Shown one piece after another: positions 6,796 to 10,933 of a stretch of DNA of 10,933 bases. The DNA is from Deltaproteobacteria bacterium. Lineage in GTDB: Bacteria > Desulfobacterota > Desulfarculia > Adiutricales > Adiutricaceae. The stretch's first letter is position 1. Every line of letters begins with the position of its first letter. The DNA lies in the NCBI GenBank assembly GCA_031267005.1, contig JAIRZX010000020.1, forward strand, positions 1 through 10,933, read 5' to 3'. The position numbers were made by a program, and so were the translations under genes. The notes beneath the pieces were generated by a model that was not told the origin of the DNA, did no database searches, and saw only the letters and a program-made list of their open reading frames with translations.

Positions 6796-6870
6796 AAAAT
6801 GACGGGTATTTTATTCATATACGGTATAGTCATTTCTTTGATATTATTCTAATATTTAACAGCAACGGCA
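6774..6870. mobile_element. 97-bp MITE-like element with 23-bp imperfect terminal inverted repeats
   Basis: The ends, 6774-6796 and 6848-6870, match in reverse complement at 18 of 23 positions; both begin TGCC and share a TAAATATTAGA inner part. ATAT flanks both sides (6770-6773 and 6871-6874). Copy 2 of the duplication shows the empty site with a single ATAT (CCGGGATATCTTAGC). Inner arms also pair (AAATGAC 6797-6803 with GTCATTT 6829-6835), so the whole element can fold. G+C is about 28% (27 of 97), against roughly two thirds around it. It has no gene of its own. Because ATAT is self-complementary, a TA duplication with TTGCC ends fits equally well, which would point to an IS630/Tc1-mariner source. 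It supplies the HEPN stop codon. Confidence 0.85.
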
Positions 6871-7011
6871 ATATCTTAGCTTTGGCAGATAGGCAGGCCC
6901 ACGTCCAGCCAAGGGACGACCCCGACGACGGAGGCCCAAGGATGAGGTAGCGGCGTCGCGAACGAAGGACAACGCCCCCCGTTCCCGCCAGCCTCCTTCT
7001 CGAATTCCCTT
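6871..7011. other. 3' flank of copy 1, truncated image of the rpmI upstream region
   Basis: From ATATCTTAGC onward this stretch aligns with the region after the second HEPN gene (8260-8438), with substitutions and small gaps, and ends with ATTCCCTT. The continuing promoter (GACA and the -10) is absent because the duplication joint comes directly after. No gene is seen. Confidence 0.6.
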
Positions 7012-7157
7012 AATGTCGCTTTTGGGCTTCAGCGCCAAGAGGGTTCTGACCGGGAGGGGCCGTTTGGAGGCGGCAACCCTCGGCGTTGCCCTGAATGAAG
7101 GGGATCTCGACTTCCGCATGAACCTGATAACCCTCGGCCACGGCTGCGCGATGACGG
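7012..7157 (+). pseudogene. apgM fragment
   Basis: This piece corresponds to 3890-4035 at a constant offset of 3122, without gaps. It translates as MSLLGFSAKRVLTGRGRLEA..., matching residues 61 onward of the intact protein. It lacks the N-terminal metal site, the nucleophile serine and the entire C-terminal half. The frame stays open to 7420 only because the downstream DNA happens to lack stops in it. It cannot encode a working enzyme. Confidence 0.85.
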
Positions 7158-7158
7158 C

Positions 7159-7439
7159 AGGGCATAAGGAACCCACTCGCCGAGGCACGGGCCCGCTACT
7201 GCATTCCTTTCCGCTACGACGACCTGATACGCGTCGAGCGCTGGCTCTCCCAGGTCAAGAACGCGAGATTCCGCTTCGACTATCATCTCTCCCTGGAGGG
7301 AAGCCCCAAGCTCCACGTCTCCGGTTGCACCCTCCACGCCACCGTCAACCTGGAGGGCAAGAAAGTGAAGCTCCCGGAGTGGCTGGGCCAGATCCTGAAC
7401 TCCCGCCTGGAACGGGTTAAGGCCTTCCTGGAGTGCTGA
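7159..7439 (+). pseudogene. 3' fragment of the YbgC-like thioesterase gene
   Basis: It matches 5364-5644 without gaps, from the GIRTPL region to the stop codon. The reading frame from 7161 is uninterrupted to the TGA at 7437-7439 but differs at about 15 of some 90 residues, including changes to Arg, Cys and Lys at otherwise kept positions. An in-frame TGA at 7152-7154 blocks it upstream, and it is out of frame with the apgM piece. The half with the catalytic Asp is missing, so this is a remnant. Confidence 0.85.
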
Positions 7440-7616
7440 GGCATTTGCAGGGATCCCGCTGTGCTACCCGGAATCCCGGAATCCCCCCTTTCCGGAGAAG
7501 CGGCCACGGCCCGACGGCCCGCAACCAGCTTGACTTTCTTCCAGGGTCGGCCTACGTTAAATTACGATAGGCGTCGAAGGCGGGGGGCGCTTGGGTTGCC
7601 CCCGAAACAGTTCGCC

Positions 7617-7642
7617 GCTTTTTCGCGGACGCCGAAAAGAGC
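7617..7642 (+). promoter_or_regulatory. Hairpin covering the ribosome binding site of the second nucleotidyltransferase gene
   Basis: GCTTTTTCG and CGAAAAGAGC pair with one bulge around a short GC loop. The right arm includes the only purine-rich Shine-Dalgarno candidate (GAAAAGAG, 7634-7641) before the ATG at 7648. The structure could limit translation of the operon. Its copy 1 counterpart is at 5805-5830. Confidence 0.4.
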
Positions 7643-7647
7643 TTGTG

Positions 7648-7938
7648 ATGATTTACTCAATCGAGGACATCAGAAGGATTGTCGAGCCCATAGCCCGCCG
7701 ACACGGCGCGGAGCGCGTCTGGCTGTTCGGCTCCTACGCCCGCGGAGAAGCACGGGCAGACAGCGACATAGATCTTCTCGTTGAAAGCGGAAAAATCAAA
7801 TGCCTTTTCAAGTTTACCGACTTTTATCTCGACCTGGCAGAGGCATTTAACTTGGAGTTGGACATCGTCACCAAAAAGTATTTGTGGGAAGAATTCGCCG
7901 AACAGGTGGAAAAAGAGGAAATCCTGATATATGGCTAA
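7648..7938 (+). CDS. mntA: MNT-type nucleotidyltransferase antitoxin (MntA-like), copy 2
   Basis: This 96-residue minimal nucleotidyltransferase has the same complete motif as copy 1 (Gly28, Ser29, Asp40, Asp42; third carboxylate Asp72) and the same length. The frame is open upstream to 7591, but the ATG at 7648 matches the copy 1 start and the family N-terminus. Eleven residues differ from copy 1: V21A, P37A, I45V, R51K, T52C, E55K, A57T, V73I, E75T, E77K and D78Y. Several swap charge (E55K, E77K) and may track changes in the HEPN partner. It overlaps the HEPN gene by 8 bases. It is expected to modify the HEPN tyrosine with AMP, as in characterised MntA/HepT pairs. Confidence 0.88.
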   Translation: MIYSIEDIRRIVEPIARRHGAERVWLFGSYARGEARADSDIDLLVESGKIKCLFKFTDFYLDLAEAFNLELDIVTKKYLWEEFAEQVEKEEILIYG

Positions 7939-8323
7939 CAATCGCGACACCAACATAATCAAGTTCATCGACCGTAACTGCGATGAGATTCTTGCGGGCG
8001 TAGCTCGGTGCGAGAATCCGTTCGAGGCCGTGCTCAATAGCCACTTTTTCAGAGACGGCATGGCCATGAAACTCTTCAAAATTGCCGACTTGGCGCAAAG
8101 CCTGACAGACGACTTCACGAAAGAGCACGGGAACCTGCCGTGGCGCGAAGCAAAGGACTTCAAGGCTGTTTGCGAACATAGTTACCTGACGCTGGATGTC
8201 AAAAAAATGTGGGCGACAGTAACTGACGTCATTCCTGAACTCAAGCAGTTTTGCCGGGATATCTTAGCCTTGGCCGAAAGGCAGGCCCGCGTCCCGCCGA
8301 TGGCCGGCCCCGGGACAGGGTAA
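7931..8323 (+). CDS. hepT: HEPN-domain protein (HepT-like), copy 2, catalytic Arg replaced by Lys
   Basis: The 130-residue protein is the paralogue of the HEPN protein at 6442 and follows the same DUF86 layout. Over the 111 aligned residues only 65 are identical, against 85 of 96 for the antitoxin partners. The toxin motif reads Lys78-AVCE-His83-S-Tyr85, so the arginine of RX4HXY is gone while the histidine and the tyrosine targeted by MntA remain. RNase activity may be weakened or lost, or specificity changed. The C-terminus continues past the conserved domain as LALAERQARVPPMAGPGTG; it lacks the MITE-like insertion of copy 1 and probably shows the ancestral 3' end. It starts 8 bases inside the nucleotidyltransferase gene. 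Confidence 0.85.
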   Translation: MANNRDTNIIKFIDRNCDEILAGVARCENPFEAVLNSHFFRDGMAMKLFKIADLAQSLTDDFTKEHGNLPWREAKDFKAVCEHSYLTLDVKKMWATVTDVIPELKQFCRDILALAERQARVPPMAGPGTG

Positions 8324-8388
8324 CGGCGTTACGCGCGAAACCCAACGCCCCCTGGCCACAGCTCCCGCTTCCCCGCCCCGTCCCCGGG

Positions 8389-8428
8389 TCCAGCTCTCCA
8401 GCTCTCCGGCTTTCCGGCTTTCCGGCTC
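8389..8428. repeat. Five tandem 8-bp units upstream of the rpmI promoter
   Basis: The units read TCCAGCTC, TCCAGCTC, TCCGGCTT, TCCGGCTT and TCCGGCTC, ending 8 bases before the -35 element. The corresponding spot in copy 1 (near 6990-7003) has no such array, so the repeat expanded after the duplication. It may alter the upstream promoter region. Confidence 0.8.
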
Positions 8429-8436
8429 GGATTCCC

Positions 8437-8465
8437 TTGACAGGCGCAGGGGCCCGTGCTATATT
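8437..8465 (+). promoter_or_regulatory. Near-consensus sigma70 promoter for rpmI-rplT
   Basis: TTGACA (8437-8442, perfect -35) and TATATT (8460-8465, 5 of 6 for the -10) are separated by exactly 17 bases. Transcription would start near 8472, giving a leader of about 70 bases before rpmI. This is the strongest promoter visible in the window. The right edge of the tandem duplication falls inside its -35 element. Confidence 0.85.
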
Positions 8466-8509
8466 TCCAAGGCTTTACCGGGGACGGATCTGCCCCACGC
8501 CAGCACTTC

Positions 8510-8523
8510 GCGCCTTCGGGCGC
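8510..8523 (+). promoter_or_regulatory. UUCG tetraloop hairpin in the rpmI leader
   Basis: GCGCC (8510-8514) and GGCGC (8519-8523) close a TTCG loop, a very stable RNA hairpin, seven bases before the GGAG ribosome binding site (8530-8533). L35/L20 operons are often autoregulated by L20 binding to the leader; whether this hairpin takes part is unknown. Confidence 0.4.
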
Positions 8524-8544
8524 CCTCTCGGAGACAACCAAGCG

Positions 8545-8754
8545 ATGTCCAAGTTCAAGATGAAGACCAACCGGGCGGCCGCCAAGCGCTTCAGGGCCAC
8601 CGCCTCCGGCAAGGTCCGCCGCAACAAGGCGTACGCCCGCCATATCCTTACCACCAAGACCACCAAGCAGAAAAGGGGCCTGAGGTCGAAGTCGCTCGTG
8701 GACTCCGCCAACGTGAAGGCCGTGAAGAAGCTCCTCCCCTACCTTGGGGCCTGA
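8545..8754 (+). CDS. rpmI: 50S ribosomal protein L35
   Basis: The 69-residue, very basic protein matches L35 along its length: MSKFKMKTNRAAAKRFRATA, then SGKVRRNKAYARHIL and the TKKxxxKRxLR-type segment KTTKQKRGLRSKSLV. L35 is a component of the large ribosomal subunit. The same frame is open far upstream (to 8251), but the ATG at 8545 is the family start and has GGAG at 8530-8533, 11 bases away. rplT follows after 39 bases, the conserved order. The usual upstream partner infC is absent; the HEPN gene occupies that place, and a strong dedicated promoter is present instead. Confidence 0.97.
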   Translation: MSKFKMKTNRAAAKRFRATASGKVRRNKAYARHILTTKTTKQKRGLRSKSLVDSANVKAVKKLLPYLGA

Positions 8755-8793
8755 CCGGGGCTGAAGACTAGCTAGACCAGGAGGGGACTTCCG

Positions 8794-9147
8794 ATGCGCA
8801 TCAAAGGCGGCATCCAGACCAAGAAGCGTCACAAGAAATACATGAAGCTCGCCAAGGGCTTCACCGGCGGCAGGCGGGTCCTGTACAGGAGCGCCCGCGA
8901 GGGCGTGGAGAAGGGCCTCTGCTTCGCCTACCGCGACCGCAAGGCCAGGAAGAGGGAGATGAGGGCGCTGTGGATCAGCCGCATCGGCGCGGCGGCCAAG
9001 TCCCTCGGGACCTCCTACTCCGTCCTGATGGACCTCTTCAAGAAGGCCGGCGTCACCCTGAACCGGAAGATGCTCTCCAACCTCGCCGCGAAGGACCCCG
9101 ACGCCTTCTCGGCCCTGGTGGAGCAGGCGAAGGCCCCGGCGGCCTAG
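8794..9147 (+). CDS. rplT: 50S ribosomal protein L20
   Basis: The 117-residue protein is a standard-length L20, an early assembly protein of the large subunit that binds 23S rRNA and in several bacteria represses its own operon. Recognisable blocks are the basic N-terminal arm (TKKRHKKYMKLAKGFTGGRR), the AYRDRKARKREMRALWISRI helix and the C-terminal GVTLNRKMLSNLA segment. A strong AGGAGGGG (8779-8786) lies 7 bases before the ATG. It is co-transcribed with rpmI and followed by a strong intrinsic terminator. The N-terminus reads MRIKGGIQTKKRHKK. Confidence 0.97.
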   Translation: MRIKGGIQTKKRHKKYMKLAKGFTGGRRVLYRSAREGVEKGLCFAYRDRKARKREMRALWISRIGAAAKSLGTSYSVLMDLFKKAGVTLNRKMLSNLAAKDPDAFSALVEQAKAPAA

Positions 9148-9192
9148 CGCCCGCCCCGGGCCCGGCGGGGCCTTTCCCGAAAACCGAATTCC

Positions 9193-9236
9193 AGGCCGCC
9201 GAAAGGATCCATCATCGTTTCGGCGGCCTTTCTTTC
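9193..9236 (+). terminator. Intrinsic terminator after rplT
   Basis: AGGCCGCCGAAA (9193-9204) and TTTCGGCGGCCT (9218-9229) form a perfect 12-bp stem with a 13-base loop, followed by TTCTTTC. It lies 46 bases after the rplT stop and 95 bases before pheS. It may end the rpmI-rplT transcript or, if read-through occurs, act as an attenuator for pheS, which has no clear promoter of its own. Confidence 0.88.
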
Positions 9237-9331
9237 AGCCGGGGCACGCCGTCGGCGCGCGGGGCGCCCCGGAGCGCCGGCGGCGGGCCCCGGCCTTGAC
9301 AGCCCCCCGCCCTCCCGGCCGGATTGCGAAC

Positions 9332-10357
9332 ATGGACCCCCAAGAGTTCCTGGAGAGAATCAAGTCGCTCGAAAGCGAAGCCCTGGCGGGCTTCGCCGCC
9401 GCCTCCGGAGCTGACGCCCTGGAGGCGGCCCGGGTCAGGTTCCTCGGCTCCAAGGGCCTCCTGGGCGAGGTCTCCAAGCTCATGGCGAAGCTCGACAAGG
9501 CCGCCCGCCCCGAGGCGGGCAAGGCCTTGAACGGGTGCCGGGAGCGGGTCTCCTCCGCCTTCGGGGCGGCCAAGGCCAGGCTCTCCACCGAGCCCGAAGC
9601 GGGGGACGCGCTGGACGTGACCCTCCCCGGCCGCAGGCTTCCAGCGGGCCACACGCACCTCATAACCAGGACCTCCCGGGAGATCTGCTCCATCTTCGAA
9701 AAGATGGGCTTAGCCGTGACCGAAGGCCCGGAGGTCGAGACCGACTACTACAACTTCGAGGCCCTGAACTTCCCCAAGGACCACCCCAGCCGGGACATGC
9801 AGCAGTCCCTGTTCCTCGAGGAGGGGCTCCTCCTGCGCACCCACACCTCCGGGGTCCAGATAAGGACCATGGAGAAGACCCGCCCCCCCGTCTGGATCGT
9901 GGTCCCCGGCAAGACCTACCGCCGCGACGACGACCTCACCCACAGCCCGATGTTCAACCAGGTCGAAGGGCTGGTGGTGGACAGGGGCATCACCATGGCG
10001 GACCTGAAGGGGGTGCTCGCGGAGTTCGCCCGCAAGTTCTTCTCCGAGTCCACGAAGATACGTCTGCGCCCCAGCTTCTTCCCCTTCACCGAGCCCTCCG
10101 CCGAGGTGGACATAGCGTGCGTCTCCTGCGGCGGCAAGGGCTGCCGAATCTGCAAAGGCTCGGGCTGGCTGGAGGTGCTGGGCTGCGGCATGGTGGACCC
10201 GGCCCTCTACGATTACGTCGGGTACGACGCCAACGAGGTGAGCGGCTTCGCCTTCGGCATCGGCGTGGACCGGATGGCCATGCTTAAGTACCGCCTGGAC
10301 TCCATCGGCCGCTTCTATTCCGGCGACGTCAGGTGCATGAGGCAGTTCCCGGGCTGA
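9332..10357 (+). CDS. pheS: Phenylalanine-tRNA ligase alpha subunit
   Basis: The 341-residue protein is the catalytic alpha subunit of the (alpha-beta)2 class II enzyme that charges tRNA-Phe. An N-terminal coiled-coil arm (about 1-90) precedes the catalytic core. The core shows GLAVTEGPEVETDYYNFEAL (126-145), HTS at 171-173, the motif 2 region with TYRRDDDLTHSP and FNQVEG (195-213), EPSAEVD and GWLEVLGCGMVDP, and motif 3 GIGVDRMAMLKY (309-320). An insert CVSCGGKGCRIC places four cysteines (263, 266, 271, 274) as a possible zinc knuckle; E. coli PheS lacks it, while Firmicutes and deltaproteobacterial forms commonly have it. The ATG at 9332 is preferred over the TTG at 9296 because the family N-terminus starts there. 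No pheT follows in the remaining 576 bases. Confidence 0.95.
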   Translation: MDPQEFLERIKSLESEALAGFAAASGADALEAARVRFLGSKGLLGEVSKLMAKLDKAARPEAGKALNGCRERVSSAFGAAKARLSTEPEAGDALDVTLPGRRLPAGHTHLITRTSREICSIFEKMGLAVTEGPEVETDYYNFEALNFPKDHPSRDMQQSLFLEEGLLLRTHTSGVQIRTMEKTRPPVWIVVPGKTYRRDDDLTHSPMFNQVEGLVVDRGITMADLKGVLAEFARKFFSESTKIRLRPSFFPFTEPSAEVDIACVSCGGKGCRICKGSGWLEVLGCGMVDPALYDYVGYDANEVSGFAFGIGVDRMAMLKYRLDSIGRFYSGDVRCMRQFPG

Positions 10358-10523
10358 AGCCGACGATCCGGAACGCCTGGGCCCCGAAACCGCTAACCCG
10401 GAACCCGGCAAGAGCGAACCCCTCCCCGCCGGGACCCGGCGCGGCCGCTGGCGCTTCGCCGCGCATCCCCGAAACCCGGCGTCCATGGCCCGGGGTTCTG
10501 CGCCCGCCCCGCGACCGGCTTCG

Positions 10524-10558
10524 GCCCCGCCCCCTCTCGACGAGGCGGCGGGGCTTTT
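10524..10558 (+). terminator. Intrinsic terminator downstream of pheS
   Basis: GCCCCGCC (10524-10531) pairs with GGCGGGGC (10547-10554). After one mismatch, CCTC (10533-10536) pairs with GAGG (10542-10545) around a 5-base loop. TTTT follows immediately. It lies 167 bases after the pheS stop and is the best candidate for the end of that transcript. Confidence 0.7.
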
Positions 10559-10786
10559 CGTTTGCCGCGGCTTCCCCCGCCAAGCCCTGCCACCCCGCCT
10601 CCGCTCCAGTCCCGGCCCTGCGCCAGCGCCTCCGCCGGAAACGGGCGTCCGCCCCAGGACCGGCGCCAGTTCTCTCCCGGGGCCTTTATGCTCCGCGCGC
10701 TCCGGGAATATCCGCCGCCCAACCCTGCCAGGAGCGCGCCAAACGAATCGCGGAGGCTGCGCCCCCGCCCAAGCGGCGTTTTTTTC

Positions 10787-10815
10787 TGTAATGCAACCCG
10801 ATATTTTGATACAAT
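10787..10815 (+). promoter_or_regulatory. Extended -10 promoter candidate reading out of the window
   Basis: TGATACAAT (10807-10815) has the TG-N extension plus TACAAT (5 of 6 for the -10), in an AT-rich island within very GC-rich DNA. No good -35 sits 17 bases upstream (TGTAAT, 10787-10792). It would drive a gene beyond 10933, possibly a separately transcribed pheT, but that gene is not visible. Confidence 0.4.
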
Positions 10816-10933
10816 CCGCGATATAGTCGAAAGCCGCGCTTACAAAACGCGCCCGCCCGCCGGGGCGGCCGGGTCTGCCAGCATCCCCCCTGCCCCAGGC
10901 CGCCAAAGCCAGCCGCGCCCCGCCGCCCGCCCC

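Larger units (their letters stand above)
3890..7011. repeat. Direct tandem duplication, copy 1 (apgM interior through HEPN and its 3' flank)
   Basis: This segment recurs as a shortened second copy at 7012-8438. The left edge is inside apgM: AATGTCGCTTTTGGGCT at 3890 matches 7012 onward. The right edge is the ATTCCCTT at 7004-7011, which matches 8431-8438, the -35 region of the rpmI promoter. The offset is 3122 bases. Relative to copy 2, this copy has two extra segments, at 5837-6159 and at the MITE-like element 6774-6870. Confidence 0.85.
7012..8438. repeat. Direct tandem duplication, copy 2 (internally deleted)
   Basis: It begins abruptly inside apgM sequence (7012 equals 3890) and runs through a thioesterase remnant, the spacer, the second nucleotidyltransferase/HEPN pair and its 3' flank. 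It ends at the -35 region of the rpmI promoter. A deletion of about 1327 bases (between 4035 and 5364 in copy 1 terms) joins the apgM and thioesterase pieces. It lacks both extra segments of copy 1 and has gained a short tandem repeat at 8389-8428. Confidence 0.85.
10358..10933. other. Gene-free tail after pheS
   Basis: No credible gene is seen in these 576 bases. The long open frames on both strands are GC-driven and lack any motif. The stretch holds a terminator (10524-10558), a short T run (10779-10785), an AT-rich island with a promoter candidate (10787-10815), and further GC-rich DNA to the window end. The expected pheT gene does not begin here. Confidence 0.6.

Noticed and set aside
9296..9301. 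TTGACA hexamer before pheS as a -35 element
   Set aside because: No -10-like hexamer lies 16-18 bases downstream; the sequence there is CCGGATTG.
9710..10906. 398-residue minus-strand open frame
   Set aside because: It runs antisense to pheS and spacer. pheS carries all class II synthetase motifs on the plus strand, and the minus frame has composition-driven residues only.

Overview
The window is GC-rich (about two thirds G+C by eye) and clearly bacterial. The PheS carries a four-cysteine insert of the kind seen in Deltaproteobacteria/Desulfobacterota and Firmicutes, and the phosphoglycerate mutase is the archaeal-type ApgM that also occurs in Deltaproteobacteria. A GC-rich deltaproteobacterial relative is my best guess, but it is an inference. 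Only about 54% of the bases lie in believable genes, and long GC-rich spacers, repeats and gene remnants fill the rest. That suggests a genome that is eroding or carries much accessory DNA.

Layout. Positions 1-1563 hold no credible gene: an AT-rich stretch (1 to about 420), then very GC-rich spacer with several inverted repeats. Positions 1564-2892 encode an AAA15-type (COG1106) ATPase relative in which Walker A, Walker B and the switch histidine all appear lost. Positions 2893-3710 are spacer: a 13-bp inverted repeat, an 18-bp palindrome, a long array of 10/11-bp units, and a second array of 23-24 bp units ending just before apgM. apgM (3711-4922) and a YbgC-like acyl-CoA thioesterase (5177-5644) follow. 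Next come two copies of a MntA/HepT-type nucleotidyltransferase/HEPN toxin-antitoxin pair (6159-6795 and 7648-8323). The right end carries rpmI and rplT behind a near-consensus sigma70 promoter, a strong terminator, pheS, another terminator, and a gene-free tail with a possible promoter reading out of the window.

The main story is a direct tandem duplication. Copy 1 (about 3890-7011) starts inside apgM and ends at the -35 region of the rpmI promoter sequence. Copy 2 (7012-8438) repeats it but has lost about 1.33 kb, leaving an apgM fragment joined out of frame to the 3' part of the thioesterase gene. The two copies act as empty-site controls for each other. Copy 1 carries a 97-bp AT-rich MITE-like element, with 23-bp imperfect inverted repeats and an ATAT duplication, inside the 3' end of its HEPN gene. 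It also has 323 bp ahead of its nucleotidyltransferase gene that copy 2 lacks. Copy 2 keeps a nearly unchanged antitoxin (85/96 identical residues) but a much-diverged HEPN (65/111), whose RX4HXY motif has become KX4HXY.

Working together: the two toxin-antitoxin pairs are probably a defence/addiction module that was duplicated, with one toxin drifting or being disarmed. The ribosomal protein genes and pheS form the usual translation cluster, but without infC upstream or pheT downstream inside the window. All functions are inferred from motifs read by eye; no searches were run.
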